A stretch of 64,000 bases of DNA, taken from DTDR01 sp964505415 (GTDB taxonomy: Bacteria > Hydrothermota > Tepidihabitantia > Tepidihabitantales > DTDR01). A model generated the notes under the pieces. The model did no database searches. It worked only from the letters and a program-made list of their open reading frames with translations, and had not been told where the DNA came from. The position numbers and the translations under genes were made by a program. Positions 8,647 through 16,560 of this stretch are shown one piece after another; the stretch's first letter is position 1; the number at the start of each line of letters is the position of its first letter. The stretch spans positions 20,565-84,564 of the forward strand of contig CAZDHW010000005.1 in assembly GCA_964505415.1 (NCBI GenBank), written 5' to 3'.

Positions 8647-10881
8647 TTATTTTAACCAGACAAATTTTTCTTTATATAAATTTTTATCAATTTCTATTTC
8701 ACAAAAATAAATACCAGGTTTTGCTTTTATTCCTTTATTGGTTTTACCATCCCAATATATTAAATAATTTCCTTGTTTTTGGTGTTCATTTTTATAGATT
8801 GTTTTTACTTTATTGCCAGTGATATCAAAAATTGTTATCGTTACTAAAGAAGGAGCAGAAAGAATGTAGCGGATAGCAATTTTATTACTACTGATTTTGG
8901 GGAAAACAGAAACAAAGGAAGGCAATAAAATATTAGAACTTATTTGTTCGTTAATAGCAGTATATCCTGGCCAATAAAGAAAAGGGTCTCCCCAAAGATT
9001 ATAAACAAAAAGATTATGTTGATCCGACCAATCTGAAAGATTGTGTTGAGCATATTCAAATTTTGACTCAAAAAGAGCATCGCCTACTGGCCAAGGTGGG
9101 GATGTCGCTAACCACCATACAAAATAACAATTTAAAGAAGCACTACCTCCTTGTCTCCATCTGTTCCATCCAGGCCGATAATAACTAACCCGAGAGGCAC
9201 CGATAAAGGCGACCGAACCCCTATAATGTAAATAATCTCCTAAACAATAAAAAGTTGTATCTGGAATGCCAGTAAGACAAGCCTTGGAGTATACAATTGA
9301 TGGATAATTATCGTTTAGATAGTAAACATCGTCATCGCAAAAAAGAAGCGGATGGGTTCTCTGACCCGGTGAAAGATAGACTGTTCGGACTACGCAAGTT
9401 TCTCCTCCGTGGGCACTCCAATTTACAAAACCAAATGAATAATTTGACCACCAATAAATTGTTCTACTTCGATTTATAGAATCTTCACAAGGATATGGAG
9501 AAGGATATATACCAGCCTTTTCATAAAGACGAATATATGTCCATCTTTCTGGCACTAATACAGTGTCTTTTATCTTTTCAAACATTAAAGCTCCATCAGT
9601 AATGGAATCGGTTAAGGTTCCTAATAATAACGCCCTTTTTTTCCAAGAGCCAGTATTTTGTTCAAAAGCTACTGTCTTATTACAGATTCTTCTAACAATT
9701 GAAGTATCAGCCCAATTTATTCTTCCCACATATATATCGGCAGCAAAGTCAACATTATCTTGTCCAAATTCTCCAAAATAACCATCACCATCAGAATCCC
9801 AATTACCGGTTAGGTCAGCATAATAGTAATCAGTGGGAACTGGATTCTCTCGGGAGCGTCGCTGATGATTAAAGGGATTAGGCCAGCATTCTCGCATCGG
9901 GATTTGCCAAACTTCGCCGATAAGCAAAGCATATGCTATCCCTCGATTGTAAAGATAAATAAGGGCGTTTCGTGTCTTTTCTGCTAAATCTCTTCCCGGA
10001 AAATTATTCCTCACCCAATCCATAGTAGCATAAACCACTGTATCTGGTTCACAAAGATAGGCTTTCCATACCCCTAAATTCCACATTGGTTCAATATATT
10101 CGTCAGAAGGAATTAAAATAAAATAATAATAACTAGGATTTTTCTCTGAGCGGCTTTTAAGTTCATACCATTTTTTAGCATCTTCATAATTTATAAAGAA
10201 ACATTTTGCCTTTTTATCAAAAAGAGTATCATCAAGCTTAACTCTACTTTTTAAAGGAAGAGAATAAGTAATTTGAATTTGGACATTTTTAATAAATGTC
10301 AATATTTTAGATTTAGGTTGGTATTGGAAGGGAGTAAATCTTATTAGAGCATATCGCCATTTTCTCATATTACCACAACCTTCATATTTTATAACTTCCT
10401 TTGGATAAGGATTATCAGAAAGATAAGTTTCTTTATAATTTCGTTCATATTCCATTTTTAATTCTTCCTCTAATTCCTTAGATTTAATAGTTGGTAAGGG
10501 GATTGAGGAGGGCTTAATATTAAATTTACCATCTAAAACCATTTCTTCCTTTTGTAAGATTTCAACAGAGATTATATTAGCCTCTGGTGGCAAAGCAATT
10601 GCAAAATTTCTGGAAGGAAGTTCCGGTTTTCCTGGAATGGATAAAAATCCAAAATCCGCCATCGTTAATTGGTGATAGTTATCTGGAAGAGTATCAATTT
10701 TATATTCCTTAGCTCTTAAAGTTATAGTATAAGTTTGGGGCGGTCCAAAAGGAGGTTTTGGCGCCATGGAGAAATCAAAGTTCTCTGGGGGGGTGGTTAA
10801 CCTTTTGATATTTCCAAATGGGTAAACAAATATTGGAATACACATGATTAAAGTTAAAAAATAAAAGGCTTTTTTAGTCAT
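8647..10881 (-). CDS. Secreted gingipain-like cysteine peptidase (family C25) with FlgD/T9SS-like tail
   Basis: A 744-residue secreted protein. Residues 1-22 are a signal peptide. A gingipain-type propeptide follows (IPGKPELPSRNFAIALPP). The C25 catalytic domain has H491 in WSAHGGE and C535 in YSKACLTG. The last 85 residues are a FlgD-Ig-like sorting or adhesion domain (VTITIFDITGNKVKTI, NKGIKAKPGIYFCEI). I set the start at 10881, where AGGAGGAAAAT precedes the ATG; the longer open frame beginning at 11097 runs antisense through tRNA-Ala and is an artefact. It should cut proteins at the cell surface or outside the cell. Confidence 0.88.
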   Translation of the reverse strand: MTKKAFYFLTLIMCIPIFVYPFGNIKRLTTPPENFDFSMAPKPPFGPPQTYTITLRAKEYKIDTLPDNYHQLTMADFGFLSIPGKPELPSRNFAIALPPEANIISVEILQKEEMVLDGKFNIKPSSIPLPTIKSKELEEELKMEYERNYKETYLSDNPYPKEVIKYEGCGNMRKWRYALIRFTPFQYQPKSKILTFIKNVQIQITYSLPLKSRVKLDDTLFDKKAKCFFINYEDAKKWYELKSRSEKNPSYYYFILIPSDEYIEPMWNLGVWKAYLCEPDTVVYATMDWVRNNFPGRDLAEKTRNALIYLYNRGIAYALLIGEVWQIPMRECWPNPFNHQRRSRENPVPTDYYYADLTGNWDSDGDGYFGEFGQDNVDFAADIYVGRINWADTSIVRRICNKTVAFEQNTGSWKKRALLLGTLTDSITDGALMFEKIKDTVLVPERWTYIRLYEKAGIYPSPYPCEDSINRSRTIYWWSNYSFGFVNWSAHGGETCVVRTVYLSPGQRTHPLLFCDDDVYYLNDNYPSIVYSKACLTGIPDTTFYCLGDYLHYRGSVAFIGASRVSYYRPGWNRWRQGGSASLNCYFVWWLATSPPWPVGDALFESKFEYAQHNLSDWSDQHNLFVYNLWGDPFLYWPGYTAINEQISSNILLPSFVSVFPKISSNKIAIRYILSAPSLVTITIFDITGNKVKTIYKNEHQKQGNYLIYWDGKTNKGIKAKPGIYFCEIEIDKNLYKEKFVWLK

Positions 10882-10924
10882 ATTTTCCTCCTTTAAATTT
10901 AAAAATTTCTTTCCATTTAGGATA

Positions 10925-10952
10925 ATTTTAATAAAAAATTTTAAAAAATCAA
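10925..10952 (-). promoter_or_regulatory. Promoter of C25 peptidase gene
   Basis: Minus strand TTGATT (10952-10947), 16 bp, TAAAAT (10930-10925). The leader is about 35 nt and ends in a strong Shine-Dalgarno, unlike the leaderless promoters elsewhere in the window. Confidence 0.55.
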
Positions 10953-10957
10953 TAAAT
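10931..10957. repeat. 27-bp exact direct repeat, copy 2 (copy 1 at 8582-8608)
   Basis: The same 27 bases occur at 8582-8608 and 10931-10957, covering the -35 box and spacer of two minus-strand promoters. It is AT-rich, so it may mark a duplicated promoter rather than a mobile element. Confidence 0.6.
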
Positions 10958-10960
10958 CGC

Positions 10961-10989
10961 TTGAAAAAATAAAAATATTTTTTTAAAAT
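10961..10989 (+). promoter_or_regulatory. Promoter of tRNA-Ala and downstream pdaD operon
   Basis: TTGAAA (10961-10966), 17 bp, TAAAAT (10984-10989), about 14 nt before the mature 5' end of the tRNA. Confidence 0.55.
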
Positions 10990-11003
10990 TATATATGAAA
11001 AAT

Positions 11004-11075
11004 GGGGCAGTAGTTCAGTGGGAGAACGCCTCGTTCGCAACGAGGAGGTCGGCGGTTCAAATCCGCTCTGCTCCA
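11004..11075 (+). tRNA. tRNA-Ala (anticodon CGC)
   Basis: Full cloverleaf: acceptor GGGGCAG/CTGCTCC with the G3-U70 alanine identity pair, D stem GTTC/GAAC, anticodon stem CCTCG/CGAGG with loop TTCGCAA, T stem GGCGG/CCGCT. The discriminator is A; CCA is not encoded. An ORF starts 12 nt after its 3' end. Confidence 0.96.
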
Positions 11076-11087
11076 AAATTTTAAAAA

Positions 11088-11630
11088 ATGGTGCCAAAAA
11101 GGGTTTTTTTTACAAAAGGTGTTGGAAAACACAAAGATAAGCTCTCTTCTTTTGAGGCGGCTTTAAGGGATGCCGGTATTGCCCAATTTAATATTGTCCA
11201 AGTGTCAAGTATTTTGCCCCCTGGTTGTAAGATTATTTCTAAACAACAAGGTCTCCGTTATATTGTTCCTGGAGAGATTATTTTTTGTGTCATGAGTACC
11301 AATGCTACTAATGAACCCCACCGTTTGATTGCTGCTTCAATTGGTGTGGCTATTCCCCGGGATAAAAATCAATATGGTTATTTATCGGAATACCATTCTT
11401 TTGGCGAATCAGAAAACAGAGCGGGTGAATATGCGGAAGATTTGGCAGCGCAAATGTTAGCAACTACCTTAGGAGTAGAGTTTGATCCTAATACCAGTTA
11501 TGACGAAAGGAAAGAGATTTGGAAGATTTCGGGTAAGATTTATCGAACAATGAATATTACCCAAACGGCAATCGGTGATAAAAATGGTCTTTGGACAACC
11601 GTGGTTGCTTGTGCGGTTTTGATACCATGA
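11088..11630 (+). CDS. pdaD: Pyruvoyl-dependent arginine decarboxylase
   Basis: A 180-residue proenzyme of the PvlArgDC family. It cleaves itself between S40 and S41 (VQVSSILPPG) to give a beta chain and a pyruvoyl-bearing alpha chain, then decarboxylates arginine to agmatine. GVGKHKDKLSSFEAAL and the C-terminal TAIGDKNGLWTTVVA are family hallmarks. It lies 12 nt behind tRNA-Ala with no Shine-Dalgarno, and overlaps the next gene by 4 nt (ATGA). Together these two genes look like a thermophile-type polyamine route. Confidence 0.94.
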   Translation: MVPKRVFFTKGVGKHKDKLSSFEAALRDAGIAQFNIVQVSSILPPGCKIISKQQGLRYIVPGEIIFCVMSTNATNEPHRLIAASIGVAIPRDKNQYGYLSEYHSFGESENRAGEYAEDLAAQMLATTLGVEFDPNTSYDERKEIWKISGKIYRTMNITQTAIGDKNGLWTTVVACAVLIP

Positions 11631-12646
11631 GGGAAGAGTTTTTGAAACACCCAACAAATCCGCTAGAAATAAATCCTAACGATTCTGTTTATTCGCTTTT
11701 AAAGAAGATGGAGAAAATTTCTTTTCAAGGAAGGACGTTGGCTTACGCTTTAAGTATCTGGGAGAAGATGCTTTTAGATGATGTGATTATCTTTTTAGGA
11801 CTGGCCGGGGCAATGATTCCCGCGGGAATGAGGAAAGTTATCGTTTATCTTATAAAAGAGAGATATATTGATTGCTTAGTTTCTACGGGTGCTAATCTCT
11901 TTCATGATCTTCACGAAATTAGGGGGAAACACCATTATTTAGGAACTGCGGAGATAGACGATACTTTATTGAGAAAATGTAAGGTCGATCGGATTTACGA
12001 TACCTTTGCTAGCGAAGATGAATTTATTGAGAGTGATAATTTTATTATTTCTCTTTGTGAAAAATTTGAACAAAAAAGATTATATTCAACAAGGGAGTTT
12101 TTGTATCTCTTAGGGAAAGAGTTAATTAATTTTAAAGAAGAAGGAATTTTAAATACCGCGGCCAAATATAATGTACCTATTTATTGCCCAGCTTTGGGTG
12201 ATTCTTCTATCGGAATTGCTTTAACTGAAGGAAGAAGGAAAGGGAAATGTGATATTAAGTTTGATATCTTAAAAGATGTCTATGAAACTGCCTATCTTAC
12301 TTCTTTAAAAAAATCAGGGGTTATTTATATCGGTGGCGGTGTTCCCAAAAATTTTATCCAGCAGACCGAGGTTACCGCTCCTTTTTTAGGTTTTGCCACA
12401 AAAGGGCATTCTTATGCTATTCAATTTACGATTGATGCTCCTTATTATGGTGGTCTTTCGGGTTGTACTTTTTCGGAAGCCCAATCTTGGGGAAAGATTG
12501 CTTTAGATGCCAAAATGGTTACTTGCTATTGTGACGCCACAATTGCCTTACCAATTATTGTGACTGCTTTAGCCCAAAGAAATATTAAAAGAGAAAAAAT
12601 TATAAAATTTGAAGATTTGGATAAAGAAAATTTTAAAATAATTTAA
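11627..12646 (+). CDS. Deoxyhypusine synthase-like (homospermidine/polyamine) enzyme
   Basis: A 339-residue member of the deoxyhypusine synthase family. The NAD-site motifs GLAGAMIPAGM and STGANLFHD and the catalytic lysine K290 in AQSWGKIALDAK are present. Bacteria lack eIF5A, so bacterial homologues are thought to use an aminobutyl transfer to make polyamines such as homospermidine; the exact acceptor here is unknown. I start at the ATG at 11627, which overlaps the pdaD stop, rather than an in-frame upstream codon at 11591. Pairing with arginine decarboxylase supports a polyamine role. Confidence 0.86.
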   Translation: MREEFLKHPTNPLEINPNDSVYSLLKKMEKISFQGRTLAYALSIWEKMLLDDVIIFLGLAGAMIPAGMRKVIVYLIKERYIDCLVSTGANLFHDLHEIRGKHHYLGTAEIDDTLLRKCKVDRIYDTFASEDEFIESDNFIISLCEKFEQKRLYSTREFLYLLGKELINFKEEGILNTAAKYNVPIYCPALGDSSIGIALTEGRRKGKCDIKFDILKDVYETAYLTSLKKSGVIYIGGGVPKNFIQQTEVTAPFLGFATKGHSYAIQFTIDAPYYGGLSGCTFSEAQSWGKIALDAKMVTCYCDATIALPIIVTALAQRNIKREKIIKFEDLDKENFKII

Positions 12647-12659
12647 TAAGGAGGGGAAA

Positions 12660-12953
12660 ATGGCAATCGTTGATATTAGTGTAGTGCCCATTGGTACAAA
12701 TTCACCAAGTGTGAGCTCTTTTGTAAAAGAAGCAGTTGAGATTATTAAAAAATCGGGCCTGAAATATCAGGTAAATCCGATGGGGACAACGATTGAAGGG
12801 GATTTGACAAAAATTTTTGATGTGGTGAAAGTTATCCATCAACATCTTTTTATTTTAGGAGCTCAAAGGATATTGACGACAATAAAAATCGATGAAAGGA
12901 TTGATAAGGCACAAAGTATGGAAGAAAAAGTAAAAAAAGCTTTGGGAGAATAA
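12660..12953 (+). CDS. MTH1187/YqgV-type thiamine-binding-like protein
   Basis: A 97-residue ferredoxin-like protein of the MTH1187/YqgV family. Family members form tetramers and some bind thiamine or related ligands. The motifs VDISVVPIGT at the N-terminus and NPMGTTIEGD in the middle are typical. It has a strong Shine-Dalgarno (AAGGAGGGG) six bases before the ATG. It sits in the polyamine gene cluster with no obvious functional link. Confidence 0.82.
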   Translation: MAIVDISVVPIGTNSPSVSSFVKEAVEIIKKSGLKYQVNPMGTTIEGDLTKIFDVVKVIHQHLFILGAQRILTTIKIDERIDKAQSMEEKVKKALGE

Positions 12954-12967
12954 TAAAGGAGGTTTTT

Positions 12968-13252
12968 ATGGCTTCTTTATGGGAAAAAGTGAAAAATTGG
13001 TTAGAAGATACAACGAAACAGGTATTGAAAGAAACTGAGGATTTAAGTAGAAAAGGAAGATTAAAGATGCAGATTGGTGCTTTAAATCGGGAGATTGACA
13101 AAAAATTTTCTTATCTGGGAGGCTTGGTTTATCAAATGATGACCGAAGGGAATTTGGTGATTGAAGATGAAAAAGTAAAAGAAGTTATTAAAGAGATTGA
13201 AAAATTGGAAAAAGAACTTAAAGAAAAAGAAGAAGAGTATAAGAAGATATAA
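12968..13252 (+). CDS. Small coiled-coil protein of unknown function
   Basis: A 94-residue, highly charged, helical protein. Residues 28-94 look like a coiled coil with heptad spacing, ending in a Lys/Glu-rich stretch. The N-terminus (LWEKVKNWLEDTTKQ) may be an amphipathic helix. No signal peptide or membrane segment. AAAGGAGG precedes the ATG by 5 nt, so translation should be strong. I do not recognise the family. Confidence 0.65.
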   Translation: MASLWEKVKNWLEDTTKQVLKETEDLSRKGRLKMQIGALNREIDKKFSYLGGLVYQMMTEGNLVIEDEKVKEVIKEIEKLEKELKEKEEEYKKI

Positions 13253-13281
13253 TAGCTTAATTTTTTAAGATAAAATCACAA

Positions 13282-14013
13282 ATGAAAAAGATATTATTAA
13301 CGAATGATGATGGTATTAATGCTCCCTCTTTAAATTATCTTTATGAAACTTTAAAAGATTTGGGGGAAGTTTATGTTTGTGCTGCTAATGAAGACCGTTC
13401 AGCGGCTAGCCATTCATTTACTTTAAGAAAGCCGATAGAAATTTGTGAACTTAAGAAGAATTGGTATAGTGTTTCCGGCACACCTACCGATGCGGTTTTA
13501 TTAGCTTATCATGCGCTCTTAAATAAGAAGATTGATATCTTGATTTCCGGCATCAATGATAGTCCTAATCTGGGTGAAGATGTTTTGTATTCTGGAACCG
13601 TTGCCTGTGCCATTGAAGGTACAATTTTGGGGATTCCTTCTTTTGCTATCTCTTTTGTGGAGAATAATAAAAATTTGGAGACGGCTTTAAAATTGGTTTA
13701 TAATCTAACTAAAAATATTTTGAGATATGGTTTGCCGAAAAAGACTTTTTTAAATATTAATATTCCTAATAAAGAGATAAAAGGAATAAAAATAACCAAA
13801 TTGGGGAAAAGGATATATAAAGATATGGCTTTGCCGGTGCCGAATAAAAAAATGTGTTATCTGATTGACGGTGAAATGAGTTTTGTTGATATAAAAGGCA
13901 GTGATTTTAATGCCGTAGAAAATGGTTATATTTCTATCACCCCCCTCCATTTAGATATGACTAATTATAAAGTTATTAAAAAATTAGAAAAAAGGTTTAA
14001 AAAGATAATCTAA
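13282..14013 (+). CDS. surE: 5'-nucleotidase SurE
   Basis: A 243-residue SurE phosphatase, hydrolysing nucleoside monophosphates. The metal-binding LLTNDDG (5-11), SGTPTDAV, and ISGINDSPNLGEDVLYSGTV with the conserved asparagine are all visible. No Shine-Dalgarno is present; TAAAAT (13271-13276) ends 5 nt upstream of the ATG, which fits a leaderless start, although no good -35 box is seen. Its stop overlaps the mscS start (TAATG). Confidence 0.95.
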   Translation: MKKILLTNDDGINAPSLNYLYETLKDLGEVYVCAANEDRSAASHSFTLRKPIEICELKKNWYSVSGTPTDAVLLAYHALLNKKIDILISGINDSPNLGEDVLYSGTVACAIEGTILGIPSFAISFVENNKNLETALKLVYNLTKNILRYGLPKKTFLNINIPNKEIKGIKITKLGKRIYKDMALPVPNKKMCYLIDGEMSFVDIKGSDFNAVENGYISITPLHLDMTNYKVIKKLEKRFKKII

Positions 14014-14477
14014 TGAAAAAGATAGTTATTGGAATATTTTTAATTCTTTTTTTTATTTTTTTAGCCTATTTCTTTAAAAACTATTTAAAAAGGCTATTAG
14101 CAAAGACCACCCTTCCCCCTAAGGTAATAAATTTAATAAGTAATCTTCTTTTTTATTTAATTCTTTTTATCGCCTTTGTTTATATTCTTAGTTATTTCCA
14201 AGTAAATCTTATTGGTTTAATTGCTGGTTTAGGAATTACCTCTTTTGTTATCAGTTTTGCGGTTAGGGACTTTCTCAGCAATGTTGTTGCCGGTATTATT
14301 TTGATGGTTATGCGACCTTTTAAAATTGGCGACCAGATTATCATTCAAAATTTTGAAGGGATAGTAAAAAGTATTACCTTAAGATATATTATAATTGAAA
14401 GGAAAGACGGTGATAAAGTCTTAATCCCCACCAGTAATACCTTAACCAGTCCAATTGTGGTTAAAAGTAAAGATTAA
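14013..14477 (+). CDS. Minimal MscS-family mechanosensitive channel
   Basis: A 154-residue membrane protein with two N-terminal hydrophobic segments (about 4-21 and 44-64) and then the MscS pore helix and beta domain (AGLGITSFVISFAVRDFLSN, IILMVMRPFKIGDQI, LIPTSN). It stops right after the beta domain, so the usual large cytoplasmic vestibule is missing. The stop is clean and the family does contain short forms. It overlaps surE by one base. Confidence 0.85.
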   Translation: MKKIVIGIFLILFFIFLAYFFKNYLKRLLAKTTLPPKVINLISNLLFYLILFIAFVYILSYFQVNLIGLIAGLGITSFVISFAVRDFLSNVVAGIILMVMRPFKIGDQIIIQNFEGIVKSITLRYIIIERKDGDKVLIPTSNTLTSPIVVKSKD

Positions 14478-14485
14478 CTTCCTAA

Positions 14486-14513
14486 TTGACTTTTTTTTTC
14501 TTTAAATTATAAT
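14486..14513 (+). promoter_or_regulatory. Promoter of tRNA-Gly
   Basis: TTGACT (14486-14491), 16 bp, TATAAT (14508-14513), 10 nt before the mature tRNA. Confidence 0.75.
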
Positions 14514-14523
14514 AATTTAATCT

Positions 14524-14594
14524 GCGGGTATAGTGTAATGGTAGCACGAAGCCTTCCCAAGGCTTTAGTGGGGGTTCGAATCCCCTTACCCGCT
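14524..14594 (+). tRNA. tRNA-Gly (anticodon CCC)
   Basis: Acceptor GCGGGTA/TACCCGC with discriminator T as in bacterial tRNA-Gly, anticodon stem AAGCC/GGCTT with loop TTCCCAA, T arm GGGGG-TTCGAAT-CCCCT. CCA is not encoded. A reading frame starts 8 nt downstream. Confidence 0.96.
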
Positions 14595-14602
14595 TGAAAA
14601 TT

Positions 14603-15430
14603 ATGAGAAATTTAATAATTAGTATTTTTTTCTTTATTTCTCAAACTTATTCTTTTAAAATCTTTTTTGATTATGATAATTGGGAATTAAAGGTTATTAA
14701 AGAACCCGCCGATACGGCAAAAGAAGATTGGAACTATTTGGTAAAAAGTTACTTACGAACTTTGATTTATGATAGCGATAAGACCTTAGATGAGTTTTTA
14801 CTTTTACATCCCCGTATTGAAAGAAAATTCAACCATTTACCTTTAAATTGGCAAGAAAAAAGAAGAAGTTTTTTATCAGATGGTAGAGAAATTATTGAAT
14901 ATTCTTTGTCCTTAAAGCCGCTTTTTTCAATAATTCCTTTAAAAACCGGCACCGGAATACCGATCGGTCAACTTGCCTGTCCTTTATGTAAAAGACCTTG
15001 GCCTGAAGATTTACCTGTTCCGGAAGGAGTAAAACTTATCCCTTACGAGGAGCCCAATGTTTTTAAAGAAAATTATACGGGAATAATTATTGATGCTCGG
15101 CATTTATCATTAAAGCCAGTACTCTTTTTTAAGATTTATAACGAAGAATTAAAAGAGATTTATTCAGTTGCTTTTGCTGATTCTTTAAGTTTACTTTCCA
15201 ATGGTCTTTGTTCTTATGTGAAAAGTTTGGAAGAGGCTTTCAAACATCCGAAAGCCGGTAATTTTCCCCTCTATATCTCGGCTTTAAAAATCACCGGTAA
15301 AAATAAATGTGACTTAATAATTGCTAATAAAGATGCTTTAACGCTCCATTCGTGTTTAAACAATATTAAATTATTAGAGAAATGTCGGGTGATAGTGGTT
15401 TATAAAGATGAGTTTACCTTTGAAAAATAG
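14603..15430 (+). CDS. Exported LPP20/FlgT-like protein with a CxxC motif
   Basis: A 275-residue protein with an N-terminal signal peptide (about 1-16). ACPLCKRPWPED (near 120-131) is a CxxC that might bind a metal or form a disulfide. The segment TGIIIDARHLSLKPVLFFKI (about 153-172) strongly resembles the LPP20/FlgT-type motif of periplasmic and flagellar accessory proteins. No flagellar genes are in the window. The true start is the ATG at 14603; the TTG at 14594 lies on the last base of the tRNA. It overlaps the radical SAM gene by 23 nt. Confidence 0.6.
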   Translation: MRNLIISIFFFISQTYSFKIFFDYDNWELKVIKEPADTAKEDWNYLVKSYLRTLIYDSDKTLDEFLLLHPRIERKFNHLPLNWQEKRRSFLSDGREIIEYSLSLKPLFSIIPLKTGTGIPIGQLACPLCKRPWPEDLPVPEGVKLIPYEEPNVFKENYTGIIIDARHLSLKPVLFFKIYNEELKEIYSVAFADSLSLLSNGLCSYVKSLEEAFKHPKAGNFPLYISALKITGKNKCDLIIANKDALTLHSCLNNIKLLEKCRVIVVYKDEFTFEK

Positions 15431-16190
15431 TATCATTTATGGTCCGGTAAAAAGTAAAAGACTTTCCCGCTCCTTGGGCATAAATATCATCTCTAGTAGC
15501 GAAAAAATTTGTAGTTTTAACTGTATTTACTGTCAATATGGTTTAACTAAAAAGTTTAATAATGCTTTTATTCCGGTAAAAGAGGTGGAAGAAGCCTTGA
15601 TCAATTTTTTTAAAAGTCCTCAGAAAATTGACTATTTAACTTTTTCCGGTAATGGCGAGCCGACGCTTCATCCAGAATTTGAAACAATTGTTAAAATAGT
15701 GAAAAAAATCAGGGATAAATTTGCTCCCCAAATACCTATTGCCCTGCTTTCTAATTCTTCTAATATTTTAAATCTTTCTTTAGAAACATTAAAAATGATT
15801 GATGTTAAAATTTTTAAATTAGATTGCGGTAATGAAGAACTTTTTCTTTTAATTAATCGACCCTTGGTAAAGATTACTTTTAAAGATATTGTGAAAGGTT
15901 TAAAAAAAATTGCCCAAAGGTTTCCAATAACAATTCAGACAATGTTTATTGATTTTAAAGAAAAAAATAATTATGAAGGAGAAGCCTTAAGAGATTATAT
16001 TAAAGTTATTAAAGAAATAAAGCCGGCTTTTATTCAAATTTATTCTTGCGACCGACCAGTAGCAATAAATGGTGTGAAACCAATTAGTAATGAAAAATTG
16101 AAAGAATTGGCGGATCTTATAAATAAAAAAACAAAAATTCTTTTAAGGGCCTATTTAAATGTTCCTTTAGAAGTTCGTTTAGGAGTTTAA
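15408..16190 (+). CDS. Radical SAM protein, TYW1/wyosine-synthase-like (COG0731 type)
   Basis: A 260-residue radical SAM enzyme. The cluster motif is C35, C39 and C42 in ICSFNCIYCQYG. It starts with IIYGPVKSKRLSRSLGINII, typical of COG0731 proteins related to the tRNA wyosine enzyme TYW1, and FSGNGEPTLHPEF is the SAM-contact region. Bacterial members have mostly uncharacterised roles. The start lies inside the upstream frame. Confidence 0.85.
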   Translation: MSLPLKNSIIYGPVKSKRLSRSLGINIISSSEKICSFNCIYCQYGLTKKFNNAFIPVKEVEEALINFFKSPQKIDYLTFSGNGEPTLHPEFETIVKIVKKIRDKFAPQIPIALLSNSSNILNLSLETLKMIDVKIFKLDCGNEELFLLINRPLVKITFKDIVKGLKKIAQRFPITIQTMFIDFKEKNNYEGEALRDYIKVIKEIKPAFIQIYSCDRPVAINGVKPISNEKLKELADLINKKTKILLRAYLNVPLEVRLGV

Positions 16191-16191
16191 A

Positions 16192-16557
16192 ATGAAAATT
16201 TTGCATATTATTTTTTCCCTTTCAGTTTTAATATTGGGAATATTTTATCTTAAATTGGCAGTAGCGAAAGCCGGTATTTGGACCTATCCTTTTAAAAGAT
16301 ATCGTCAATTTTCTTTTTGGCTTTTCTTTTTGGCATTAATTAGCTTTATTTTTGGGAAGTTCATAAAAGATGTTAAAAGAATGCCGGGGCATAATTTTTT
16401 AGGGATTTTAGTATTAATTATTTTACTTTTAAGTTTGATTTGGGAAGAGAGAAATTATAAAGGAAGATTATTACCGACACAAACTTTACAGCCCTATTTA
16501 ACCTTATTGGGTTTATCTTTGATTATCGCCCAAATTTTTTTAGCGCTTTTTTCTTAA
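16192..16557 (+). CDS. Four-helix membrane protein of unknown function
   Basis: A 121-residue integral membrane protein with hydrophobic segments at about 4-20, 42-58, 70-86 and 101-119. It follows the radical SAM gene by one base and precedes the GlmU-like gene by three, so all three are probably one transcript. No motif is recognised. Confidence 0.7.
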   Translation: MKILHIIFSLSVLILGIFYLKLAVAKAGIWTYPFKRYRQFSFWLFFLALISFIFGKFIKDVKRMPGHNFLGILVLIILLLSLIWEERNYKGRLLPTQTLQPYLTLLGLSLIIAQIFLALFS

Positions 16558-16560
16558 TTG

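Noticed and set aside
10882..11097. N-terminal extension of the C25 peptidase frame, antisense through tRNA-Ala
   Set aside because: It has no Shine-Dalgarno, overlaps a tRNA in antisense, and would displace a good signal peptide; the ATG at 10881 has AGGAGG upstream.
14594..14602. TTG start for the LPP20-like gene
   Set aside because: The codon begins on the last base of tRNA-Gly; the ATG at 14603 directly precedes the signal peptide.
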